A stretch of DNA of 64,000 nucleotides. Source: Cyclina sinensis (taxonomy: Eukaryota > Mollusca > Bivalvia > Venerida > Veneridae). This document shows, piece after piece, positions 24,101 through 35,321 of the stretch. The notes below the pieces were generated by a model. The model worked only from the letters and a program-made list of their open reading frames with translations, ran no database searches and was not told the origin of the DNA. The DNA lies in NCBI GenBank assembly GCA_012932295.1, contig JAAONU010000003.1:32970361-33034360 (forward strand), given 5' to 3'. Within the stretch, counting starts at the first letter, position 1, and every line of letters starts with the position of its first letter. The translations under genes were made by a program, and so were the position numbers.

Positions 24101-24475
24101 TTTCGGTAAAAGAGCACATTTAAAACATGGCAATAACATGATGCGTGATATAACAAAAGCACTGCATACATACAAATTATAGACCATGTAATGCACACCA
24201 ATACCAGGGATAGCACACAAAAAAAACATTTTCCTCATTTCCATTGTGGTCCCTGTTATTGGCGGCACGACACAGGAAGTCATGTATATTTAATTATGAC
24301 AAAAAAATTACGAATAATTATATTTCAACCTGAGACAATCAACGCGTCATCTGTATCACAGCATTTATAAATATCATAGCGAAATTTGTGTTATATCATG
24401 AGAGCTTAAATAAAAAAAAATTGAAGTGTCCTCTAGAAATAAAACACTTGCACTGCACTTAAAAACGCCACATTA

Positions 24476-25718
24476 AACAAGAGGGCCATGATGGCCCTAG
24501 ATCGCTCACCTGAGTATTTTGGCTGTAGGTTTGCAGTTAAGCAGTATTTCATCTTTTAATTGAAAATATGTAAGTAATGTAAATATAAATATGTAAGTAT
24601 GTAAAATATCAGTCAATAAATAAAGGCTCTATGACAGAAAGTAGAAAAATATCTATCATAAGCTATGGTGACCTTGACCTTGACACAGTGTCCAAAAACC
24701 CTACCCATGGGTAGAGGTCCATGCAAGCACCTATATACCGAATATCAAAGATATTGGTCTTTAAATGAAGGCTCTATGAGGTAGAGTATATAAACCTATT
24801 TTTAGCCTCGGTGACTTTTAACCTAATCTAATAAAGTTTTACCATATAAGCCTATGTAAAATCAAATGACCCCTGGGTAGGGGCCAAATTTGACCCCAGA
24901 GGCAAAATTTGAACAAACTTGGTAGAGGTCCACACGACAATGCTACGTACTAAATCTTAAGGCTCAGGACCTTGTGGTTTCAGACAAGAAGATTTTTAAA
25001 GTTTCACTATATAAGCCTATGTAAAATCCATTGACCCCCGGGGCAGGACCAAATTTGACCCCAGGTGTATAATTTGAACAAACTTGGTAGAGGTCCACAA
25101 GTCAATGCTACATACCAAATCTTAGAACTCGGGGCCTTGTGGTTTCAGACAAGAAGATTTTCTAAGTTTTACCTAAGTAAAATAAGTTGACCCCCGGGGC
25201 GGGGCCAAATTTGACCCCAGGGGCATGATTTGAACAAACTTGGTAGAGGTCCACACGACAATGCTATATACCAAATCTTAAGGCTCAGAGCCTTGTGGTT
25301 TCAGACAAGAAGATTTTTAAAGTTTCACTATATAAGCCTATGTAAAATCCATTGACCCCCGGGTAGGGGTCAAATTCGACCCAAGAGGCATAATTTGAAC
25401 AAACTTTGTAGAGGTCCACAAGACAATGCTACATACCAAATCTTAGATCTCGGGGCCTTGTGGTTTCAGACAAGAAGATTTTTAAAATTTCACTATATTA
25501 GCCTATGTAAAATCCATTGACCCACGGGTAGGGACCAAATTTGACCCCAGGGACATAATTTGAGCGAACTTGGTAGAGGTGCACACGACAATGCTACATA
25601 CCAAATCTTAAGGCTCAGGGCCTTGTGGTTACAGACAAGAAGATTTTTAAAGTTTCACTATATAAGCCTATGTAAAATTCATTGACCCCGGTAGGGGCTC
25701 AAAGGCTCAGGTGAGCTA
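24476..25718 (+). mobile_element. Helitron/Helentron-like element 2, tandem core
   Basis: Same termini as the element at 19940: AACAAGAGGGCCATGATGGC (near-palindromic hairpin) followed by GCTCACCTGAG at the left, CTCAGGTGAGCTA at the right (25706-25718). The core consists of about five direct copies of a unit of roughly 165 bp including CAAATTTGACCCCAG, AACTTGGTAGAGGTCCACA and GGCCTTGTGGTTTCAGACAA. Shared ends with a completely different core show that the termini are the conserved, mobile part. No protein encoded. Confidence 0.75.
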
Positions 25719-27783
25719 AAAATAATAAGAGATTAAAACTAGCTAGTCATTAAAGAAGTATCTTTAAGCATAAAGACGGACTAACACTTGAAGGATTCAG
25801 AAACAATTTTTAATGTTGTATATAGAAGAATCTTTGATGGAAGATGGAAGTCATTTGTAACTGAGTGACTTACAGTTTAAGCACAGCTTTATAGTCATGC
25901 AAGATATAACTGAAATATGAGCCGTATATAGTCGTTCACTAATATACAAGTCACGGTTACAGGTATCTAAATTCGGGAGATCGCACATACAAGAAAATTA
26001 GATGTTAATATTTTACATCACGAAGCAAAATAGTGACGTCAGTTGACGTAAAGATCAAGAATCCCGTGCTATACTATAACTGACCAATCCTGCTGTTATA
26101 ACAAGGCTGAATATACCTAAATTTACGTTCACTTATTTATAATATTGATTTTATTGGACATCCTGGAAACGCTGTAACGAAATCAATTTGCCTAGATTAC
26201 TAACGTTAAGATGTTTGAATTAAGATGATGGTGATGATGCTGATAATGATGATGTTGAAAATAACATAAAAATACTTACAGGTAGTATTGTTTTACTTTC
26301 CTTCTCTACATGCGTTCCGGTCGGTTTTAATTTATATTTATTTGATAATTTCATATTCAAAGAAAATTTGTCTTTATATTCTCCTGTCAAACAGGAAAAA
26401 AAGAAAAGTAAAAAGTTTAGAAAGACGTCATATTCACAACCGCTCTTTGTTAATAAATTTGTAATATTTATTCATGAAAAGATTTTATCTGCACAGTTTC
26501 AAAATTCAACGAATATCTGCAAACAGCTTATAGAGATATAAGTGGTGAGAGAATAAGCAATGATATTAATGTTTTCAGAATATTTAGACAAGAAAAAATC
26601 ATTAGAATTATAAACCCTCCAGTTAAAGAAAAATAAAGAAATTTAATTACCATAAAACTAACCCTTGCAATAAAACATCTCCAGTACTTCAGAGCTGAAT
26701 TTTTCCCAGTATAAAAAAGATGAAAACAACAACAACAAAAACAACAATATTAACAACAAAAACATACAAAACAGACATTTATGAAGCTATTTCCTCAGGA
26801 GCTTTTATTATGTTAATCGTATATAAGGACATACAATATTATAAATTGTATAGAATCATGTAAGTAATAAAAAGTTTCCACTTCAAAATGAAGGACATTC
26901 GCATCATATATTGAAATGTAACACATGTTTCAACTTCAGATAAGCTGTACTTTTATAACTATAAAACGTATACTCTTCTTCACAACACCTTCATAAAGAA
27001 AGATGCTATGTTGATGCTATACAATAGTTTAAGTGAGAAGCTTTACTGAAAAGTCTCTCTACCGTTTAAAACTTGAAAGCAATTACGGTATACAGATTTG
27101 ATATAACACTAAATATTAAGTACGGTAGACTTTATCTCTCATTTCATGTACAGTTTCATTACAGTTGATCAAAAGACATGTGGTTGACCACTGTCTTGAC
27201 ATCAACTTGGACCGCCCATTAATAAATTTCATTCTAAATGCAGATATAAGATCCGTTCGTTACTAGGTGCTAGATGACTTGATTTATGTTTCAACTACAT
27301 TCGCTATATGTACACACAAATTCGGGCATTCGCTTATTAAATTTTAATTGCTCAAAGGTTATGAAACACTAGACATGAACAACATTATTTGAAGTATTCT
27401 GTTGTAACATTTAGATGACCAAAGTAAATTTCGACAATATGGTTATAATTTGGAAAGGAGGTAAAAGAATAAATGCCTGGCAACAAGCCTCGATCACATA
27501 AAACTGTTATACACAAACTTAAAGTAATATTAGAGGCTTTGCATGTTGAGAAACGATTTTTTGTCAGTGAAAAAAGTTTAGCTTGTTTTTTCTCTCTCCT
27601 TGTTATCAAGTGGTATTGGGTATTGACAGTAATTAAATATAATTCACTGTTTCCGAGGAGTTGCGATATCAATTGACAAATAGTTTAACATTAATATTTT
27701 CCTGTATCTTTCCGCTACACATTGCACTGCCAAAGGCTATTACAAGTTGGCTTAACAATCACTTTATACTTACCTATGTCCAT
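25719..27783. other. Non-coding; GAT- and AAC-rich microsatellites
   Basis: Imperfect GAT repeats at 26224-26256 and AAC/AAAC repeats at 26724-26765. A perfect CRE palindrome TGACGTCA lies near 26034. At 27165-27266 a frame of 33 codons follows an acceptor-like TTTCATTACAG (starting LIKRHVVDHCLDINLDRP); it is too short to call. Confidence 0.45.
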
Positions 27784-27804
27784 GTGAAACTTTGATGTAT
27801 AAGA

Positions 27805-28375
27805 AGTGAGCAGTAGCAGTACGCAGCAGTAAAAAAACGTGAAGTTTGCAGTAGCAGTACGAGCAGTAGCAGTAAACTAAAACGTGAAGTTGGCAGTAGC
27901 AGTACGAGCAGTAGCAGTAAACAAAAACGTGAAGTTGGCAGTAGCAGTACGAGCAGTAGCAGTAAACTAAAACGTGAAGTTGGCAGTAGCAGTACGAGCA
28001 GTAGCAGTAAACTAAAACGTGAAGTTGGCAGTAGCAGTACGAGCAGTAGCAGTAAACTAAAACGTGAAGTTGGCAGTAGCAGTACGAGCAGTAGCTGTAA
28101 ACAAAAACGTGAAGTTGGCAGTAGCAGTACCAGCAGTATCAGTAAACAAAAACGTGAAGTTGGCAGTAGCAGTACCAGCAGTAGCAGTAAACAAAAACGT
28201 GAAGTTTGCAGTAGCAGTACGAGCAGTAGCAGTAAACAAAAACGTGAAGCTGGCAGTAGCAGTACGAGCAGTAGCAGTAAACAAAAACGTGAAGCTGGCA
28301 GTAGCAGTACGAGCAGTAGCAGTAAACAAAACGTGAAGTTGGCAGTAGCAGTAACAGCAGTAGCAATAGGAAACT
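27805..28375 (+). repeat. 45-bp minisatellite, left arm
   Basis: Unit starts (CGTGAAG) fall at 27838, 27883, 27928 and then every 45 bp to 28288, with a 44-bp step to 28332. Because 45 is a multiple of three, both strands stay open for about 90 codons (15-residue repeats); this is a by-product of the repeat. The innermost unit carries TAACAGC in place of TACGAGC. Confidence 0.95.
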
Positions 28376-29170
28376 CTGAAAGTCTGCGAGAGTGTTTGAA
28401 ACAGTCTCAGACCGGTGCAATCGAACCGGGATGGTAGCTAGACTTTCTAGATTGGCACCAAAATTCCTGGAAGTCCGCGAGAGTGTCAGAAACAGTCGCA
28501 GACCGATAAAATCGACATGGGAAGGTCCCTAGACATTAAAAATGACATTTTCCCGATTGGCACCAAAATTCCTGAAAGTCTGCGAGTGTGTCAGAAACAG
28601 TCGCAGACCGGTAAAATCGACACGGGAGGGTCCCTAGACATCAAAAATGACATTTTCTCGATTGGCTACAAAATTCCTGAAAGTCTGCGAGTGTGTCAGA
28701 AACAGTCGCAGACCGGTAAAATCAACACGGGAGGGTCCCTAGACATTAAAAATGACATTTTCCCGATTGGCACCAAAATTCCTGAAAGTCTGCGAGAGTG
28801 TCAGAAACAGTCGCAGACCGATAAAATTGACTTGGGAGGGTCCCTAGACATTAAAAATGACATTTTCCAAAGTGGCACCAAAATTCCTGAAAGTCTGCGA
28901 GTGTGTCAGAAACAGTCGCAGACCGGTAAAATCGACAAGGAAGGGTCACTAGACATTAAAAATGACATTTTCCCGATTGGCACCAAAATTTCTGAAAGTC
29001 TGCGAGTGTGTCAGAAACAGTCGCAGACCGGAAAAATCTACTTAGGAGGGTCCCTAGACATTAAAAATGACATTTTTCGGATTGGCACTGAAATTCATGA
29101 AAATTTGCAAGAGTGTCAGAAACAGTCGCAGAACTACGCAATAGTTTTGGGAGGGTCTGTTTATGTTTAA
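28376..29170 (+). repeat. 105-bp tandem repeat in foldback spacer, open frame
   Basis: About eight units, the first two degenerate and the last six perfectly 105 bp apart (AGACATTAAAAATGACATTT near 28531, 28636, 28741, 28846, 28951 and 29056). The six give an open frame 28517-29170 of 217 codons made of 35-residue repeats: GSLDIKNDIFPIGTKIPESL, then RVCQKQSQTGKIDTG. Most differences between units change the amino acid and the first units contain stops. That suggests neutral drift of a repeat whose length happens to be 3n. A low-complexity repeat protein cannot be excluded. Confidence 0.85.
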
Positions 29171-29214
29171 ACATGTTTTATTTTCATTGAAACTTTCAAG
29201 ACTTTTAAGACTTT

Positions 29215-29896
29215 CCTATTGCTACTGCTCGTACTGCTACTGTCAGCTTCACGTTTTATTTACTGCTACTGCTGTTACTGCTACAACCAACTTCACGTTT
29301 TGTTTTACTGCTACTGCTCGTACTGCTACTGCCAACTTCACGTTTTAGTTTACTGCTACTGCTCGTACTGCTACTGCCAACTTCACGTTTTAGTTTACTG
29401 CTACTGCTGATACTGCTACTGCCAACTTCACGTTTTAGTTTACTGCTACTGCTCGTACTGCTACTGCCAACTTCACGTTTTAGTTTACTGCTACTGCTCG
29501 TACTGCTACTGCCAACTTCACGTTTTAGTTTACTGCTACTGCTCGTACTGCTACTGCCAACTTCACGTTTTAGTTTACTGCTACTGCTCGTACTGCTACT
29601 GCCAACTTCACGTTTTAGTTTACTGCTACTGCTGGTACTGCTACTGCCAACTTCACGTTTTAGTTTACTGCTACTGCTCGTACTGCTACTGCCAACTTCA
29701 CGTTTTAGTTTACTGCTACTGCTCGTACTGCTACTGCCAACTTCACGTTTTAGTTTACTGCTACTGCTCGTACTGCTACTGCCAACTTCACGTTTAAGTT
29801 TACTGCTACTCCTCGTACTGCTACTGCCAACTTCACGTTTGATTTAAATTCTACTGCCAACTGCTACTGCTTACTGCTACTGCCAACTTCCTATTA
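29215..29896 (-). repeat. 45-bp minisatellite, inverted right arm
   Basis: Fourteen copies of the reverse complement of the left-arm unit, with CG of CACG at 29252, 29296, 29341 and then every 45 bp to 29836. As on the left, the step next to the spacer is 44 bp, suggesting the arms derive from one another. The outer end degenerates into ACTGCTTACTGCTACTGCC. Confidence 0.95.
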
Positions 29897-29909
29897 GTGA
29901 AACTTTGAT

Positions 29910-30282
29910 AGTAGTTAGCTAGTTCTGTAAAAATATTCAGCTCAACAGAAATGTATTATTTCATTTATGTAGCAACGTTCGAGAAGAGGAAAAGATAACA
30001 CTTGAAGTTAATTGGAAAGTTTTCGCAGTGAAATTTGATAAATTACACGCTGCAAAAACTCGAATAGCTCAAGCAGAGTAGGCCTTGAGTACCTGCAAAT
30101 GTGTTGCGTCTGCAAAGCAGTTTAAAGTGATCTCAGCTTTCATCATTTCGACACGTGTTTCTAATATTATACACAGCATGTTCCTGTAATTCTTGGTATC
30201 ATTTCACCGAATTCCATCACTTAATCAATTAAATCCATGTGATATACCTAATAGATTATATTCAGATTTACTATTAAACTTC

Positions 30283-30341
<59 letters not shown>

Positions 30342-30481
30342 CTGACTATATCAACAAAACTGTGAAGAGAAATATCAATATGCGTTATCTTCAGTGGAAT
30401 ATGATTCTATGATTCTAGCAAATAAATATACACTTAGTTCGTTTATGACTCATCAAACGATTTATGTGCCTTGTATTTTAG
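29910..30481. other. AT-rich DNA with a 54-base poly(A) run
   Basis: 30286-30339 is an uninterrupted run of 54 A residues. It could be the tail of an old retroposed copy or a mononucleotide microsatellite; the sequence before it shows no recognisable retroposed gene. No target duplication was evident. Confidence 0.7.
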
Positions 30482-30560
30482 TTGGTGTCAAGGGTACTAC
30501 CGCATTCGTTTTACTGGGAAATCAATCTCCTTCCGCAACCGTTCCACTCGCAATGACCAC
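30482..30560 (+). CDS. Candidate internal exon
   Basis: 79 bases between an acceptor (GTGCCTTGTATTTTAG) and a donor (GTATGTG), markedly richer in G+C than its flanks. One frame is open with entry after a split codon and exit on a codon boundary: WCQGYYRIRFTGK then SISFRNRSTRNDH. A second frame is also open. No family recognised. It may belong to the same plus-strand gene as the first exon at 21754, but the phases do not join directly. Confidence 0.3.
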
Positions 30561-31979
30561 GTATGTGAAGTACTTTATCTGTTGTCTAGTTATATTTTCT
30601 TAGTATTTAACAAAAAATGTATTTCTCTGGTCAGTCAAAATTCTACAAGATACATTCATTCTTCTTTTGTGGGTGGGGGTGGGAGGATGCCTATCATTTC
30701 TTGTATTACTTTTTGATTATTATGTTGTTTTCTTTCCAGAAGTAAGACGTTTTTGTTTTAACTATGATCTTTGAGTGTACATAATATTCATTCTATTATA
30801 ACTAATGATGTTCATATGATTTTATGCAATAATAAAGCCCATTTTCCAATTTAATATGTTTTGTGTTAACTTAGTACTTTTCATTACCAGTTTTTTTTTA
30901 TTACAATTGACGATATAAAGGTGTTTTACTTCTTTAAAGAACCTGTCTGTGATATTCAGTTCATACCACTATGGACATAAACGAATGGCCAATATTTAAA
31001 TTGCATTGATGTTGAAAATACACTGCAGGGATTTTTTTTCAATTATCTGTCTTTCTGTAAAGAAAAAATGCAAGTTCTGTTTATATTTCATAAAATGGAA
31101 TTCTGGTCAAATTAAAAAAAATAAAATAAAAGTAAAAATACCTACAAATCAAAGCGTTAAAGATAAATACGAGGTTTGTATAATATGTGTAATAAAGGAA
31201 TAGCATGACTTGTCCAAACATCCATTGCTTTTAATGTGTGTAATGCTAGTATGATAAAAAGCCTACAATAAAGCAACAGAAAAAAGAAAAAGAAATTATG
31301 CTGTTCCGTTAGACTAACGACAATTCCGTCGCTATATATTTAAAGAACGAAAGTGTCAATTATCTTTAAGGCAGTCTTGTTAGGTCTTGTAAGAGGTCAT
31401 CACATCGTCAACTAATGAATTGCAGTGGCTTTTCTATTCGAGAAAATTACACCGCCTCTTATTGATAGACAACATGACAACACTACAAAAAAGTCTAGAA
31501 ATTTTTCAGACAGAAGCCATATTAGCTGAACAGTCTCTGTGAAAAGTACAAAATACTCATCTTCATTTTTCACCAGACAGTTGTGACTTATAAAAACGTA
31601 TACTAACAAATTATAGAGTGTACACCTGATGCAACTTTTAATTAGCCGATGCATCACTGCTTAATAAGCTTCATTAGCGTTTATTCAAGTATTTGTTAAA
31701 ACCAGGAGCTTTACTTGAAACTTCTGCATTAAGTCAGTCTGAGAAGTCTTTGAAATGTACTGAAGACTTTATGAAGTAAAAAACAACTGAGTTAAATATG
31801 CCCATATTTTTGTCGGTCGATAAAACAAACAAATTAGATACTGGTTAAACAGACATTGCTGAAATTGACAACTTTTAATGTTATCATTTCACTTGTTGAT
31901 CAGTCCATGATTTGGCTAGTGCCAAATGCTGTTTAAAGAAGCTCTTGCGAACATAAAAGTCCTTAACAGAAAGATGCAA
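30561..31979. other. Non-coding, nothing firm
   Basis: AT-rich. The minus-strand open frame 31412-31657 (81 codons) has no motif and no supporting splice or promoter context. Confidence 0.5.
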
Positions 31980-31991
31980 TGATCTTAGAAT

Positions 31992-32075
31992 ACACAACCA
32001 AGAGCGGAATTTGAACTCCGATCTCAGCACATTGAAGACCAACAGTCTAACCACTGAGCTAAAGAATCGATTCCC
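31992..32075 (-). tRNA. tRNA-like / SINE head, minus strand
   Basis: On the minus strand TTTAGCTCAGTGGTTAGAC matches box A and GGAGTTCAAATTCCGC matches box B, about 35 bases later, with a T-arm that can pair. The acceptor stem is weak, so this is a tRNA pseudogene or the head of a tRNA-derived SINE. Confidence 0.5.
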
Positions 32076-35000
32076 TGACGCAGTTGTCAGAGGTTGTATT
32101 TATGCAAATTATTGGAAGGTATGCACTAGACCGTAAAAAAACATTATGTTTGAAGAATGTTTCCATGTTATTTCTTTTGAATATACCGAATGTCCTTAAT
32201 GTTTGTTTTTAACAAAAATTACTTACATGAAGTTCTGTATAACTTGTCCTCTGTGCAATGATTTGTGATTCAAATTCCAATTAAGTTTAAACGATCTTTT
32301 CATGTTCAATGAAACGCTAAAGTATCTTGAAATTCTCCGAACAAAACTTTGGAACACACAATAGTGACAGGTTCAAGAAGCACGTCAAATTCACAACTAT
32401 TCTCTGTTTGTTGAAATTTAAACTGCTAACGCAAGAGAAGTATATCTGCACACAATCAGATTCAGTTAGGGTTTACATTAAGTGGTGAGTGAAAAAAAAA
32501 AACAATTTCATATAGTATATTTTCATGACATGTCTACAAATAATAATCGTTTTCTTTTCAACCGATGTCTACAGGTATCAGGTTGAAAAACGAAGAATTG
32601 ATATAACATAGGTAATACTAAGTTACCAACAATTTAACCAGTACAGTTGAATAGCTAATGTTCATTTCTGCTATATGTAAAGACAAAATCTTCAGCACCA
32701 ACTAATAGTTTGACTTTTGTTTATCGTACTGACTGATGGAAGTAGTTTGCCTCTTACACATGCAAATATTTCAGCGAATACTTCTGTAATAACAAAAGAA
32801 ATACACTGGTATATATTTCTTATGAAACTTACGTCACAATTTAAAGATAACATACATTTGTATATTCTTCTGCACAATCGTTCTTTAGTAAACAGAGGTC
32901 TCGGGAATTTGTTTGTTAATAACAAATAATAATTTCAAGAATACGAGGTCGATTTAAAGTAGCGAGTATAAAACAAAGCCCGACGTCAGGCGTTATAAAT
33001 TTACATTTTTTCTAATGGTACATGTATCAGTTAAACATTTACTAAGTAACAGAACTATCAAATTAAAATGAATAAAAAATAAATAAATGAATAAAACCCT
33101 TAAATTTCTCAAAAACTAACAGCCGCGTTATGCAGTTAAGTAATAGCAGTATTTTTTCATGACACGATATTCTTTGCTAAAACGCATTATTTACTTATCA
33201 TACCAGTCATAATTGTTTTGCTATATTGTTTCAAGCTGAGCGATTTTATCGCCTGAGACTACTACATTGATAGTTACTTTGTATATCGAAGTGTTTCCGT
33301 TTAATTGACAAACACTTGCTTGTATATTTACACTATTTGTTTCAAATTACACCAAGATCATAACATGTCAAGAGGCACTTAGAGATTATACCCTTAAGTA
33401 CGTAAATGATTACTTAACATTTTTGATGTTTTAAAGATTTTCATGACCGTATTTGAGTGGGAAGAACAAATAGTTAACATTGTTGTTTCTAGGTAGAATC
33501 ACCTAAATATGTCTGTAAATATCAAGATATAGTTACAAGAAAAAAACAAAACATAAATGTAAATCATACAAACACGTAACAGCGATACAAACTATCAATG
33601 GATAGTTTTTATAATACAGTAAAGTATATTTTTCATTTGAATTAAAATTCGATCAATCATAAGGGAAGGGGGGTTAAAATAACTAAAAGAAATATGCTTT
33701 GAACATCTGCGAACATGTTGCATCTGCAAAGAGTTATCTCAACAATCTTTTTTTTCAAACACGTGCTCTAATCCCTATGCTTAGCATCTTTTCACTGTTT
33801 TATTGTGATGTTTTTTTTTTCTCTGGATTTCATTATGTACGTTTGCGTCTGAATAGCACAACAGATGCAACTATTGTATTATTAATTTTCTGCTAAAAAT
33901 AATTTAATCAATGAAGTATTGCAACATGGCAACGGATATTTTGAAGAGCTATTTCAGAGTCATTTGCACTTGATAAATAAATGTACTTTCCGACACTGCT
34001 TTATGAAAATTCGTCTTCATTTTTTACTCTTAAGTCTTAAGATCTTGTTATATGTTTGTGACAGGTTTTAGCGCCTTCCTTTGATGTTTGTTTTGTACTA
34101 TTGAGAGAGCACTTCTTCAAATCCATATATTGACAGGAAGAGAGAACTTTGTTGCTGTGATTCATGAAATACAACAACAGCAGCAGCAGCAGAAGCAGCA
34201 ACGACAACAACACAAAAACATGAAAAAGAAATACAGCGTTTTTTTCTACTTAAAACTACAAAGCCGAGAAAAGATCATGACAATAAATTTATAATGTTGC
34301 AGTGTGTACAAAGTATATGAAGATTCGGAGAATGCAACCGGTCAATACTTTGTCATTGTTATAACATTTTGAAACTAGACCTTAACCTGTATCTTTTTTA
34401 AGCTGTATGTTATAACAGTTTTGCAATAAATATTGATAAATGAAGCATTTGAATAGCGCTGTCGAACGATTTTTCTATAAAACCGGAAGTATCGACATTC
34501 TTTACTTGTCTGCATTCGTAACTTAAACAAAACTTACAAAAATGTAGTCTAGAGTCAGTTGTCTTACATAAACGCTTTTTTAAATGAAAAACCATTAACT
34601 GAATGAGCATTTAGAGTTTCTGTCTTTTGGACTCTTTGATTTCAGCTCTATTGACCAAGTCAACGACAATACTGCCGCCTACTGTCATTTCTATGAAAAG
34701 AAAAAAAGTGAATTATACTTTAGCTTACTTCTTTTTTATAAAAAAATAAAAAAAAAAAAATAAAAAAAAACATTGTTGGTAGGAAATAATTGTATGGAAA
34801 GCTAGGATTTCTAACGTTTATATGCTTAAAACGGTTTTTAAATAAAACCATTGCTACAACAAGACAATGACGAAAATGCTATCAAGTTTAGTGACAGATT
34901 AAAATAAGTGGCATTATCAGTCGGTTTCTTTTTTCTTTTTTGCGTAAAACACAATTTTATTACATGTATAATTCGATTCACGTAGCTGCCACAAGAGAGT

Positions 35001-35087
35001 ACTATTCTACGCGTGGCTATTTTCAGTAATCCATTTAAGCTGTGTGTAAAATGACAAAAAAAGAGATTAACATATTAACTATCTGGT
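32076..35087. other. Non-coding; CAG/CAA microsatellite
   Basis: A CAA/CAG run at 34171-34212 and A-rich runs near 34738-34770. Open frames on both strands around 32692-32929 mirror each other and have no motif. Confidence 0.5.
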
Positions 35088-35321
35088 TCACTTGATACAA
35101 TTTTCAGCATCAGCGGAAACCACTTCTGACATGTGTGAAAAGGAAGATCTATCAAAAATGGATAGGTTCATGCCTAAAAATATAAAGAAGATATTAAATG
35201 AGTAGTCATATAAGATTTTATCGTCTTCTAATACCGAGTGTAATAAATCCCGTATTAAGAATGACCACGAATGTAATGTTCTGTTGAGAAGTTTTGTAAG
35301 AGAATTGTGACACAAATGCAC
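35088..35321 (-). CDS. Weak ORF or terminal exon, unknown
   Basis: A 77-codon ATG-started minus-strand frame (MHLCHNSLTKLLNRTLHSW...) ending TGA. Within it TATCTTCTTTATATTTTTAG is a good acceptor sequence, so the last part (MNLSIFDRSSFSHMSEVV...) could be a terminal exon. No family, no promoter. Chance remains the leading alternative. Confidence 0.2.
   Translation of the reverse strand: MHLCHNSLTKLLNRTLHSWSFLIRDLLHSVLEDDKILYDYSFNIFFIFLGMNLSIFDRSSFSHMSEVVSADAENCIK

Larger units (their letters stand above)
27784..29909. mobile_element. Foldback-type element 1 (45-bp repeat arms)
   Basis: The left arm (27797-28375) is about 12 direct copies of a 45-bp unit (GAAGTTGGCAGTAGCAGTAC, GAGCAGTAGCAGTAAA, CAAAAACGT). 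The right arm (29215-29896) is 14 copies of its exact reverse complement. Between them is an unrelated spacer made of 105-bp tandem repeats. The inner joints match (GTAGCAATAGGAAA and TTTCCTATTGCTAC). The outer tips are related (ATAAGAAGTGAGCAGTAGC and, on the other strand, ATAGGAAGTTGGCAGTAGC). The 13-mer GTGAAACTTTGAT occurs as a perfect direct repeat outside both tips (27784-27796, 29897-29909). This is the architecture of Foldback transposons such as Drosophila FB. Confidence 0.7.

Noticed and set aside
28064..28420. Open frames of 90-93 codons on both strands
   Set aside because: They translate a 45-bp repeat whose length is a multiple of three; there is no independent evidence of a gene.
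27805..29890. Regular repeats resembling a CRISPR array
   Set aside because: Units are contiguous tandem copies without unique spacers, the context is eukaryotic and no cas genes are present.
30286..30339. Poly(A) run as the end of a processed pseudogene
   Set aside because: No recognisable coding or UTR sequence precedes it and no target duplication was seen; mononucleotide expansion is equally likely.
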